From Thermoanaerobacter wiegelii Rt8.B1 (GTDB lineage Bacteria; Bacillota; Thermoanaerobacteria; Thermoanaerobacterales; Thermoanaerobacteraceae), in assembly GCF_000147695.2 (NCBI RefSeq), contig NC_015958.1:1666001-1730000 (forward strand): 64,000 nucleotides of DNA, given 5' to 3'. Below the pieces are notes generated by a model, which did no database searches, was not told where the DNA came from, and worked only from the letters and a program-made list of their open reading frames with translations. Positions 31,487 to 40,118 of the stretch are shown one piece after another. How positions within the stretch are numbered: the first letter of the stretch is position 1; the number at the start of each line of letters is the position of its first letter. Position numbers and translations under genes: made by a program.

Positions 31487-32962
31487 TTAAGGGTTGGTAG
31501 GCTGGAGCGCACTATCCTGAGGTGGGCTTTCTTGTTCTGGAGTCAAATCACTACTTCCATCCTTTTTTTCCTCGTCTATAGGTTTAGATTTTTCTACTTT
31601 TTTAGTTCCTCTTTTAATTACTCCATCTACTGGCTTATACACATCTGTATATAAAAATTCTCTTTTAACTAATTTGTTATTTTCATAAATCAAACGATAT
31701 GTATTGACTTTATAGCCAGTATGGGGCTGTATATCCACAACCTCTTCTCCTTGAGGCAAGGTCGGGTCATCTATATATTTTATTTTAGGCTCATATTTTT
31801 CAACAATCTCTGACTGAATATCTATCCATCTTGAAGGATTTTTCACATAACCATATATGTTCATTACTAATTTGTTGCCTTCTATGTAGGACTCAATATA
31901 TATGGGATATTGAGTAGAATTTTTAAATTTTAAATCTAAAACATCTCCCGAAATAGTAGCATCTTGTCCTGGTGGTACATAAGCTACCGGAAAACTGTGA
32001 TGGTATCTTTCAGTAATTGTTATATCCGCCCGTAAAATTGCATTATACAAGGTTGTAGCAATTTGGCACACACCTCCACCGAGATCTGGTACAAGCTTGT
32101 TTCCTACTATCACTGGTGCCTCTTTATAACCATTTTCTATAATTCTTGGACCTAAAGTTTTGTTTAAAGAAAAAGTCTCTCCTGGCAAAAGCAATGTTCC
32201 ATTTACGGCTCTTGCCGCCACTGCTAAATTCCCCGAACGGTTTACATCTTGAAGATTAAATACTGTAGAAAAAGTGGAAATTCGTCCATTTATCATTTCT
32301 AACATTGATTTTGAAATTTTTGCTTCAACTTTCTCCGCTACAATCTCTACTTCTGTCTTTTCTGTCTTTCCTTTTACTAATTCATCTATAAGCTGTTTTA
32401 GATTTTTTAAAGTTTTCTTTTTATCAACTTTTACACCCTCTACATCTGGTGTAATTTGTTTTACTCCTCCTGTAATTTTTATTTTCGCATTAACTGGCTC
32501 TTTATCAATCTCTTGAGAAATTTTATCAACAAACTCTTTTAATTTATTTTCATCGTACTTGGGATAAAAGCTAAAATACTTTCCCTCTTTTTCTGTCACA
32601 TAAATTTCTCTCACTCTTTCAATAGGATTTCCTTCTCTACCTATTTTGTAAGCTTCATCTACCATTTCTTGATAGCTATAAGATAAATTGATATCTTCTG
32701 ATGTGATAACAAAATCTTTGTCTTGATACTTAGCTGTAATGGAAAAAGAAGGAAGTTTTATCTTATTTTTAAGAAAATTTACCGCTTCCTCTTTTGTCAT
32801 CCCTCCTATGCTTATGCCATTTACAAAAATCCCCTTTGCAATAACTTTAGAATTAAGCATTAAATAAAAATACGCAAAAGAAGATGATAAGAAAACCAAA
32901 AGCAATAAAATAATTGCAATATAAAAATAATTATTTTTTTTAGTACCACCCTTTGCTTGCAT
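31487..32962 (-). CDS. VanW-family cell-wall protein with G5 domain
   Basis: A 491-residue envelope protein. There is one N-terminal membrane anchor (about 8-30, NYFYIAIILLLLVFLSSSF), putative peptidoglycan-binding repeats (GISIGGMTKEEAVNFL type), the VanW core with LPGETFSLNKTLGPR and DLGGGVCQIATTLYNA, and a C-terminal G5 domain (VDIQPHTGYKVNTYRLIY). The tail is Lys/Pro/Glu-rich. VanW function is not known biochemically. The architecture points to wall binding outside the cell. Confidence 0.88.
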   Translation of the reverse strand: MQAKGGTKKNNYFYIAIILLLLVFLSSSFAYFYLMLNSKVIAKGIFVNGISIGGMTKEEAVNFLKNKIKLPSFSITAKYQDKDFVITSEDINLSYSYQEMVDEAYKIGREGNPIERVREIYVTEKEGKYFSFYPKYDENKLKEFVDKISQEIDKEPVNAKIKITGGVKQITPDVEGVKVDKKKTLKNLKQLIDELVKGKTEKTEVEIVAEKVEAKISKSMLEMINGRISTFSTVFNLQDVNRSGNLAVAARAVNGTLLLPGETFSLNKTLGPRIIENGYKEAPVIVGNKLVPDLGGGVCQIATTLYNAILRADITITERYHHSFPVAYVPPGQDATISGDVLDLKFKNSTQYPIYIESYIEGNKLVMNIYGYVKNPSRWIDIQSEIVEKYEPKIKYIDDPTLPQGEEVVDIQPHTGYKVNTYRLIYENNKLVKREFLYTDVYKPVDGVIKRGTKKVEKSKPIDEEKKDGSSDLTPEQESPPQDSALQPTNP

Positions 32963-33060
32963 TTGCTTCTCTCCTATTCCTTTCTTCCATTTACAATAGT
33001 ATAATATTACAATTAGCTTTATAATACAATTAATAATTTCTTAAAAAGGTTACGAAAATA

Positions 33061-33711
33061 TTAATTTTTCCTTCCTTTAAAATACAAACACAGATGATTT
33101 ACAGGGCACTCATCACATTTAGGTTTTCGCGCTGTGCACAAATTTCTTCCGTGATGAATTAAAAGGTGGTGAGATAAAGACCATAAGTTTTCTGGTATTA
33201 ATTCCATAAGCTGCTTCTCTGTTGTAAAAACATCTTTACTGTCCGCCAGACCTATGCGATTGGACACTCTAAAAACGTGAGTATCCACTGCTATAGCCTG
33301 TTTGGAAAAAGCATTGCTTAAAACTACATTGGCAGTCTTTCTCCCCACACCCGGTAATGTCATCAATTCCTCTAAAGTTTCAGGCACTTTGCTATCGTAT
33401 TTCTCCTTTAAAATTTTACATGTCTCTAATATACTTTTTGATTTATTCCTATACAAACCACATTCCCTTATTTCCTCTTGAAGCTCTTCAGGAGTAAGCT
33501 TTAAAAAATCCTCCGGCGTTTTATACTTTTTAAAAAGCCTGTCAGTAATTATATTCACTCTTTTGTCTGTACACTGCGCTGACAAAATTGTGGCAATTAA
33601 AAGCTCAAACGGATTAGTAAATTTAAGCCCTGACTTAGCATTAGGATAAGTATTTTTTAGTATTTCTATGACTTTTAAGGCTTCTTCCTTTGTTATTTGC
33701 AATTTCCTCAC
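33061..33711 (-). CDS. nth: Endonuclease III
   Basis: Base-excision repair glycosylase/AP lyase for oxidised pyrimidines. The 216-residue protein has the helix-hairpin-helix LPGVGRKTANVVL with the catalytic Lys, the catalytic Asp in AVDTHVFR, and the [4Fe-4S] loop CTARKPKCDECPVNHLC. GTG at 33711 overlaps the TGA stop of queG (GTGA), so it is translationally coupled. Encoding next to queG and the Lon-like protease is an apparent operon. Confidence 0.96.
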   Translation of the reverse strand: MRKLQITKEEALKVIEILKNTYPNAKSGLKFTNPFELLIATILSAQCTDKRVNIITDRLFKKYKTPEDFLKLTPEELQEEIRECGLYRNKSKSILETCKILKEKYDSKVPETLEELMTLPGVGRKTANVVLSNAFSKQAIAVDTHVFRVSNRIGLADSKDVFTTEKQLMELIPENLWSLSHHLLIHHGRNLCTARKPKCDECPVNHLCLYFKGRKN

Positions 33712-34832
33712 CCTTTTAACCTATTTATCGCTTTTGCCATCATTTCTTTAGCAAATTCATCTTTTTCTTCAATTAACGCTTCCTTTATTTCAACCACGAC
33801 TTCTTTATCTTTGTCGCACAAATGAGAAAGAGCCCATGCACTATATCCTCTCAAAAGAGGACTTTGTGACTTTAACAAGTTTTTTATAGGCTCTATACAA
33901 CTTTTTTCCTTTGTATTGACACAAGCAATTATAGCATTTCTTATTATAATACTTTTTCCCCTCCAAGAGGAAGAAGTTGGTCCAAAAATTTCTGCAAATT
34001 CCTTTTTTGACATATTTAAAATTTCTATTAAGTCATGTCTTGGCAGTAACTTATCCGGTACAAATTCTGGCCTTACTACCTTTTTTGCTCTTTTATTAAA
34101 AGGACACACTTGCTGGCAAGTATCACAGCCATATATTCTTCTGCCCATTTTTTTAGCTATTTTTTCTTCTATTTTGCCTTTTTTGACTGTAATATAAGAC
34201 AAACATTTATTGGCATCTATTATATAAGGCTCAATTATAGCCTTAGTAGGACAAGCTTTTATACATAAATCACAACCCCCACATTTAGTTTTTTGCGGTA
34301 CATCTGGTTCAAAATATTTGTTGATGAGTATTTCCCCTAAAAAAATATAAGAACCGTATTCATCATTAATTATAAGCCCATTTTTCCCAAACCACCCTAT
34401 CCCTGCATGATAAGCAATTTCTCTTTCTAAAAGCGGGTTATTGTCCACTAAACATACTGTTTTTACTTCTTGGCATTTTGATTTTATAAATTCAGAAAGT
34501 TTTTCCATCTTCTCTTTTAAAACTTTATGATAATCTACTCCCCAGCTGCTTCTTGAAATTATACCATAGCTTCTACTATAATATTTAATCTCATGTTCCA
34601 CATTATATGATAAAGCTATGGCTATAATAGATTTCACTTCAGGCAAAATAAATTCAGGAGAGATTCTTTTTTGAATATCTCTCTCCTCAATAGAACAACT
34701 ATAGCCTAAATTTTCTCTTTCTTTTAGAAAATTGTTATATTCTTTCAAACAATCAGGACTTGCAAAACCTACTAAGTCAATGCCAATTTGTTGTGCAAAT
34801 TTTTTTATCTCTTCCTTAGTTACACAATCCAC
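33708..34832 (-). CDS. queG: Epoxyqueuosine reductase
   Basis: Cobalamin- and Fe-S-dependent enzyme for the last step of queuosine synthesis in tRNA. The 374-residue protein has two [4Fe-4S] motifs, CGGCDLCIKACPTKA and CDTCQQVCPFNK, and a C-terminal HEAT-like region (WRGKSIIIRNAIIA onward). The start is GTG at 34832, sharing one base with the TAG stop of the Lon-like gene, with AAAGGGG at good spacing. No other queuosine genes are in the window. Confidence 0.95.
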   Translation of the reverse strand: MDCVTKEEIKKFAQQIGIDLVGFASPDCLKEYNNFLKERENLGYSCSIEERDIQKRISPEFILPEVKSIIAIALSYNVEHEIKYYSRSYGIISRSSWGVDYHKVLKEKMEKLSEFIKSKCQEVKTVCLVDNNPLLEREIAYHAGIGWFGKNGLIINDEYGSYIFLGEILINKYFEPDVPQKTKCGGCDLCIKACPTKAIIEPYIIDANKCLSYITVKKGKIEEKIAKKMGRRIYGCDTCQQVCPFNKRAKKVVRPEFVPDKLLPRHDLIEILNMSKKEFAEIFGPTSSSWRGKSIIIRNAIIACVNTKEKSCIEPIKNLLKSQSPLLRGYSAWALSHLCDKDKEVVVEIKEALIEEKDEFAKEMMAKAINRLKG

Positions 34833-37192
34833 TATTTATCCCCTTTATCTTCTTTTTTATTAGACAATAATCCATAATAATATTTAAGCTTTCTATAAAC
34901 TTTATCGTAAATTTCTTCAAAGCTTTTTCCTGTCAAAATTTCTATCCCTTCTTCAATTGTTTTTACACTGTAGATGTGGAAAAGCCCTTCTTTAACTGCT
35001 TCTATAACTTCTTCTGTTAAAACCAAATTATTGACATTTTGATGAGGAATTATTACTCCTTGCTCCCCTGTCAAACCTTTTTCTTTACAAACCTTGTAAA
35101 ATCCCTCTATTTTATGGGTCACTCCTCCCACCGGTTGTACCTCCCCAAATTGATTGACTGACCCTGTTACGGCAATTCCCTGTTTTATAGAAACTTCTGC
35201 AAGGCTGGAAAGGAGTGCATAAAGTTCTGTACTGGAAGCACTATCTCCTTCTACTCCTTCATAGGACTGTTCAAAAACGATTCTAGCAGAGAGGGTCAAA
35301 GGGAAATCTTTTGCAAACTTACTCCCTAAATAACCTGTCAATATCATAACTCCTTTGTCGTGTATTCTACCACTCATTTTTGATTCTCTTTCAATATTTA
35401 CAACCCCTTCTTCCCCTGGGTATGTGGTGACAGTTATCCTTGAAGGCTTACCAAATTCATAATCCCCTAAATTTATAACAGCTAATCCATTGACAACTCC
35501 TACTCTTTCTCCCTCAACATCAACAAGATATATGTCCCTTTTGAAATATTCTAAAACTTTTTCTTCTAGCTTATTTACCCTCTTTATTTTTTCTTCTATA
35601 GCCTTTTTAACATGGACTCCTGTAACTACTTGACTTCCTTCCAAACCTGCCCAGGCATCTGCCTCATACAATACTTCCACAATTTCGTTAAAGCGGGTAG
35701 TTAATTTGTCCTGGTCCTCAGAAAGTCTAGTACTATACTCTATAACTTTTGCAACACCTTCCCTGTCAAAGGGCTTTAAATTGTTTTCTACACAGTGGGT
35801 CTTTATAAAAGAAGCCATATTTTTCATATTTTCTTCATTTAGCTCCATCTCTTCGTTAAAATCTACTTTTATTTTAAAAAGTTTGCTAAAGTCCTCATCA
35901 TAATTGTAAAGCAAATAGTAAAGATAAGGGGTACCTATTAAAATCACCTTTACATCCAACTTTATAGGCTCTGGTTTTAAAGAAGAAATTGACAAAAATC
36001 CATATTGAGAAGATATATTTTCAATTATAATTTTTTCCGTCTTTAAAGACCTTTTTAAAGCATCCCAAGCATAAGCATAAGATAACAGATCTTTTGCTTG
36101 CAAAATTAAATAACCGCCATTTGCTCTATGTAATGCTCCAGCTTTTATTTTAGTAAAGTCCGTTGTAGCAACTCCAAAGTCACTTTCGTATTCTATACTT
36201 CCTATTATGTTATTATAGTTAGGATTATACTCAAACACAACTGGAGCACCGTCAGTATTGCTATTGTCTACAAGCAAATTAACCATGTACTTTTTTAAAA
36301 AGGCTTTTTCTTTCCTCATCAAAAGAGGAAATGGCATATCTTCTCCATCAGTACTCTTAAAACTTCCAATATTTTCTAAGATGTCCTTTTTGACGCTTTC
36401 TAAATATTTTAGCACACTTTCATTTACTTTATATCTCCCCTTTAAATCCTCAATCAAATGACCTACAGCAAAGAGACCTATATTATTGTCCAAATTTTTA
36501 ATTTCATCTCTCGCTTGTTTGTCAATAGATTGTATTTCCTTCCATATTTGAAGAGCTTTTACTTCAAATTCTGCAGCTCTTTTTTCAATTTCCTTTCTTA
36601 CTTCTTCATCTAACTGTTGAAACTCTTCTTGACTTATTTGCCTTCCTTCTATAACAGGAATGCTTATAATACCTGTGCGAGTATCTTTTAAGACAAATCC
36701 AAAACTTTTTGCAAGCGTATTTAATTCTTCCATTAGCTCACTCTTTTTTTCTTGGTATTTCTTTATTATCTCACTCTTTTGCATATCATAAGAATCCGAT
36801 TCAAAAGCTTTAGGTATATCCCTTTGGAGTTGTTCCACAAAATCCTCCATGTCTTTTTTGAATTGCTTGCCCATTCCAGCTGGTAATTCTATCGCTATTG
36901 GTTGAGCAGGTTTTTCAAAATTATATACATAAACCCAATCATTTGGCCTTTCTTCCGTTCTTGCAATCTTCTTTATGTAACTGGAGGCAAAACTAGTTTT
37001 ACCAGTTCCAGTTATTCCTGTTATAAATATGTTGTAACCTTTCTGTTTTATTTTAATTCCAAATTCCATTGCCTTTTTCGCTCTGTCTTGTCCTATTATT
37101 CCTTCTAATGGAGGGATTTCTTCAGTTGTGTCAAAATCAAAAACTTCTGGATTTACATATCTTTTTAATCTGTTAAAACTCAACTTTCCCAT
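34832..37192 (-). CDS. Lon-like ATP-dependent protease
   Basis: AAA+ protease of the Lon superfamily outside the classic LonA group. Walker A is GITGTGKTS (about residue 57), followed by a long helical insert (about 130-260), then Walker B near HRANGGYLIL. The C-terminal S16 domain has the catalytic Ser in EGDSASSTELYAL and Lys in VGGVTHKIEGF. It lacks the long LonA N-terminal domain. ATG at 37192 is preferred over GTG four codons earlier. The substrate is unknown. It is coupled to queG-nth. Confidence 0.88.
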   Translation of the reverse strand: MGKLSFNRLKRYVNPEVFDFDTTEEIPPLEGIIGQDRAKKAMEFGIKIKQKGYNIFITGITGTGKTSFASSYIKKIARTEERPNDWVYVYNFEKPAQPIAIELPAGMGKQFKKDMEDFVEQLQRDIPKAFESDSYDMQKSEIIKKYQEKKSELMEELNTLAKSFGFVLKDTRTGIISIPVIEGRQISQEEFQQLDEEVRKEIEKRAAEFEVKALQIWKEIQSIDKQARDEIKNLDNNIGLFAVGHLIEDLKGRYKVNESVLKYLESVKKDILENIGSFKSTDGEDMPFPLLMRKEKAFLKKYMVNLLVDNSNTDGAPVVFEYNPNYNNIIGSIEYESDFGVATTDFTKIKAGALHRANGGYLILQAKDLLSYAYAWDALKRSLKTEKIIIENISSQYGFLSISSLKPEPIKLDVKVILIGTPYLYYLLYNYDEDFSKLFKIKVDFNEEMELNEENMKNMASFIKTHCVENNLKPFDREGVAKVIEYSTRLSEDQDKLTTRFNEIVEVLYEADAWAGLEGSQVVTGVHVKKAIEEKIKRVNKLEEKVLEYFKRDIYLVDVEGERVGVVNGLAVINLGDYEFGKPSRITVTTYPGEEGVVNIERESKMSGRIHDKGVMILTGYLGSKFAKDFPLTLSARIVFEQSYEGVEGDSASSTELYALLSSLAEVSIKQGIAVTGSVNQFGEVQPVGGVTHKIEGFYKVCKEKGLTGEQGVIIPHQNVNNLVLTEEVIEAVKEGLFHIYSVKTIEEGIEILTGKSFEEIYDKVYRKLKYYYGLLSNKKEDKGDK

Positions 37193-37272
37193 AACAACAC
37201 CCACCCAATCTTTTTAATAATAATTATTCGCCAACAAATCAATTTTTCCTCTTTTTACACAAAGAATAAATT

Positions 37273-37299
37273 TTGGCTGAAGGAAAATCCTCCAGCCAA
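37273..37299 (-). terminator. Terminator of the second spore-protein gene
   Basis: TTGGCTG / CAGCCAA outer arms with GGA/TCC inside, followed by AAAATTTA on the minus strand. Confidence 0.65.
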
Positions 37300-37527
37300 T
37301 TAATCTTCTTCATCAATTTTTCCGTCTCTTTCATCCATTTCTTTTTCTGCAAATTTTATCATTTTCTTTACCATATTGCCTCCTATTTTACCCACTTCTC
37401 TTGTAGTCATGTTTTCCCATCCGCGTTTTTCAATATCATCATCTAAATTAAGCTCTTCAGCAGCTTCTTGCTTCAAAGAATCTAACTCATCCTCAGCTTT
37501 AGGGTATAACTTTTTTCTTTTCCCCAT
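37300..37527 (-). CDS. Small acid-soluble spore protein, SspF-like alpha/beta type
   Basis: A 75-residue charged protein. LKQEAAEELNLDDDIEKRGW and MTTREVGKIGGNMVKKMI match the SspF-like pattern closely, including the Gly-Trp and the GGNMVKKMI helix. It is a paralogue of the 56-residue protein at 1590-1760 with longer tails on both sides. Expected to coat DNA in the forespore under sigma-G; I could not assign a sigma-G promoter with confidence. The start follows GGAGGG. Confidence 0.85.
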   Translation of the reverse strand: MGKRKKLYPKAEDELDSLKQEAAEELNLDDDIEKRGWENMTTREVGKIGGNMVKKMIKFAEKEMDERDGKIDEED

Positions 37528-37590
37528 AAAAACCCTCCATGTTTCGTTTTATCAATATTTTCCCCTAAAGCTTCTTTAAAAATGTATGAA

Positions 37591-37614
37591 AAAACCCGGA
37601 AAAATCCGGGTTAT
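37591..37614 (-). terminator. Terminator of the ferredoxin gene
   Basis: AACCCGGA / TCCGGGTT hairpin followed by TTTTTTC on the minus strand. Confidence 0.8.
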
Positions 37615-37799
37615 TCTTCTTTTATTGCCTCTGTAGGACAAGAGCTCATTGCATCTCTTACGCAATCTTCTAAATCTGCTGGAACTTCATCTACAATTGC
37701 ATGGGATTTCCCTTCATCATTCCAGTCAAAAACATCTGGGCACATGTCTATACAAACCCCACAAGCTATGCATTCGTCTTGGTCGACATAAACTTTCAT
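37611..37799 (-). CDS. [4Fe-4S] ferredoxin
   Basis: A 62-residue electron carrier. CIACGVCIDMCP supplies three cluster cysteines, and CPTEAI near the C-terminus supplies the fourth, so it binds one [4Fe-4S] cluster as in thermophile Fd of the Bacillus/Thermotoga type. Two further cysteines (DCVRD, and one in SSCP) may form a disulfide or be ligands. Very acidic. It follows AGGAGG and is monocistronic. Confidence 0.93.
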   Translation of the reverse strand: MKVYVDQDECIACGVCIDMCPDVFDWNDEGKSHAIVDEVPADLEDCVRDAMSSCPTEAIKEE

Positions 37800-37906
37800 A
37801 CCATTACCTCCTAATCATTTTATGTAAAATTTTACACATACATTATATCATTAACCTTCCATTGCTTCAATAGTTTTTAACTTTCTCTTTGAAAATATGC
37901 AAAAAA

Positions 37907-37925
37907 ATAAGGCATATAGCCTTAT
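37907..37925 (-). terminator. Terminator of the winged-helix gene
   Basis: ATAAGGC / GCCTTAT hairpin overlapping the stop at 37922, followed by TTTTTTTG on the minus strand. Confidence 0.75.
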
Positions 37926-38578
37926 ACAATTGCAAGGAGTTCTCTCAAAAAGTTATTGAGTAAATTGACATCTTGCGAATTCAGTTTATTTAAATTGATA
38001 TAAAATTTTTGAATGTTTTCAGCCAATTTTTTGTCTATATCGCTCTTTACTTTAGTGTACAACAAAACACCTAATACTGCTCCTACAAATAAAACTAAAG
38101 AAGAAGTAGGATTAACAGAGGCCAGTAAATTTTCTATACTCTCCATGGAAAGGCCTCCCGCCATCCTAAGTTTTAGTAAAAATGCAGTAATAGCATATGC
38201 ACAAAATTCTATAGGCTTAGTAGCCTGAAACATCTCATTTAATATTTCCTCAAGAGAATTAGGCTTACTATTTTTTACTTTTTTAATCAAAGTATCTCTT
38301 AGGGAATTCCATTCATCTTTATTCGCTTTTTTAAATATTTCATAAGCTTTTTCTGTTGGTAGAAATCTTAAAGTAGATCTTCCTTGGCTTTTTTCCTCCC
38401 CAAGGTAATACTCGGTCTTAACAAAATCACCTTTCTCTAATTCCTTTAAAATATCATAAGCTGTCCATTTGCTAATTTTCATTGCCTGCGCCACATCTGT
38501 ATAGTGAACGGGCTCACCTTTTGAATCATAAAGTTCAGTTAGTGTTTTTAAAAATTCCACCCTCCTATTTGTCAGCAT
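37922..38578 (-). CDS. Winged-helix transcriptional regulator with hydrophobic segment
   Basis: 218 residues. The N-terminal 75 form a winged helix (YTDVAQAMKISKWTAYDILKELEKG). The remainder is helical with a hydrophobic stretch around 163-180 (SSLVLFVGAVLGVLLYT) that could be a membrane segment or buried helix. I do not recognise the C-terminal domain. It is encoded 57 bp downstream of a radical SAM gene on the same strand, so the two may share a transcript and a pathway. Confidence 0.7.
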   Translation of the reverse strand: MLTNRRVEFLKTLTELYDSKGEPVHYTDVAQAMKISKWTAYDILKELEKGDFVKTEYYLGEEKSQGRSTLRFLPTEKAYEIFKKANKDEWNSLRDTLIKKVKNSKPNSLEEILNEMFQATKPIEFCAYAITAFLLKLRMAGGLSMESIENLLASVNPTSSLVLFVGAVLGVLLYTKVKSDIDKKLAENIQKFYINLNKLNSQDVNLLNNFLRELLAIV

Positions 38579-38634
38579 CTCAACACCCCATTAAGTAATA
38601 CTATCTAAATTTATAGGGGATTTTAATATTTATG

Positions 38635-39978
38635 TCAAGCCTCTTTTTTTATTTCCATTTTTTTCTCCAAAATTTCGTCGGCTACTTTACCCCAATTATC
38701 AGCAACCACTGTTAAATCATCGTAGAGGTTCTCTATATGAGCAGCTTCACTGGCTTCTGTGTGTTTTGCTTTTGATTCTCTAACTATTTCTAAAAGTTTT
38801 TCTGGATTGTCAATAAGTGGACATGGTCTTAGATGATTTAGATTAAATGGCTGCCTTTTTCTATAGCTTTTCATAATAGGTGACTGTAATGCTTCCAATA
38901 AACTTACTTCATTTATATTTACATTAGAATAATGGATAAAAGCACAAGGCTCAACTTCTCCCGCTGCATTTATGTGTAGATACCTTCTTCCTCCTGCAAT
39001 ACATCCTCCACTGTATTCGCCATCATTCCAGAAATCAATTGCAAAAAGTTCCTTTGTAGCCCTTATATAATTTATTCTTTCATAGCTATACTTTCTCTGT
39101 TCAGGTGTAACCATGAAGCTGATATCAGGGTCTCTGCCTATAGGAATATAAGTAAAATACCAAGCAAAGGCAGCTCCTTTATCTATCATCATGTCTACAA
39201 ATTCATCACTTAAAATTTCCTCTACATTTGTTCTTGTAGATGTAGCTGAATATCCAAACAGCACCCCATTTTCTCTCATCAAATCCATTGCTCTCATAAT
39301 CTTATCAAAAGTACCTTTTCCACGTATTGCATCGTTACTTTCTTTAAAACCATTAATACTTACTGCAAAAGTAATGTTGCCTACTCTTTTAACTTCCTTT
39401 ATCATATCCTCGTCAATTAAAGTACCATTGGTAAACAAGTGGAATACTTGGTTTTTATGTCTTTCAGCAAGCTTTATAATATCTTTCATCCTAACAGTAG
39501 GCTCTCCACCAGACAAAACTATAAAATATATGCCCAGCTCTTCTGCTTCTGTACATACTCTATCCATCACTTCAAAAGAAAGATTGTGAGGTTTGTACTG
39601 TCCTGCCCAGCATCCTACACATCTTAAATTGCAAGCCTCAGTTGGATCCATCAAAATTGCCCACGGAATGTTAATATCTAATTTGTTTTCTAATTCTTTT
39701 TGTTTTGGAATTCCTTTCAAGCTAGCATTTATAAAGAAATTAACACCTAAAGTTTTTATAATGTTTTTGTCAATATTTTTAAGAAGTTTCATTGCAAATC
39801 TGTACCAATTGCTGTCTTTGTCATCTAAAAATCTCTTCACACTTTCTATTTGCTGTTTATGATTGGGCATTATTGCAATTTTTGACAGAAGATTAGCTAT
39901 TTTGTCTAAATTTTTCTCTGGGTCTTTTTCTACATAGTTAATAACAGCACTGATAAGCGGGTCAATCACATTCATCAT
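38635..39978 (-). CDS. Radical SAM protein with SPASM-like C-terminus
   Basis: A 447-residue radical SAM enzyme. The helical N-terminal 100 residues precede DPTEACNLRCVGCWAG, which supplies the CxxxCxxC cluster; LSGGEPTVR is the SAM-binding GGE motif. The C-terminus has further cysteines (GGCIAGGR, EPCAFIHY, RPCPLID) as in SPASM/twitch maturases. No precursor peptide is visible next to it. Possible roles are peptide or cofactor modification, but the substrate is unknown. The start MMNVID follows GAGGAG. Confidence 0.8.
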   Translation of the reverse strand: MMNVIDPLISAVINYVEKDPEKNLDKIANLLSKIAIMPNHKQQIESVKRFLDDKDSNWYRFAMKLLKNIDKNIIKTLGVNFFINASLKGIPKQKELENKLDINIPWAILMDPTEACNLRCVGCWAGQYKPHNLSFEVMDRVCTEAEELGIYFIVLSGGEPTVRMKDIIKLAERHKNQVFHLFTNGTLIDEDMIKEVKRVGNITFAVSINGFKESNDAIRGKGTFDKIMRAMDLMRENGVLFGYSATSTRTNVEEILSDEFVDMMIDKGAAFAWYFTYIPIGRDPDISFMVTPEQRKYSYERINYIRATKELFAIDFWNDGEYSGGCIAGGRRYLHINAAGEVEPCAFIHYSNVNINEVSLLEALQSPIMKSYRKRQPFNLNHLRPCPLIDNPEKLLEIVRESKAKHTEASEAAHIENLYDDLTVVADNWGKVADEILEKKMEIKKEA

Positions 39979-40118
39979 AACTCCTCCTCTACTTTATTTT
40001 TTATCCCAAAATATCAAACTAACCCAAAAAACCAAAATTCCATTTCAAGAACATTATACCACTTTAAAAATAACATTTCAAGTAATATTTATTATATTTT
40101 ATGCTTACAAGTACTATT

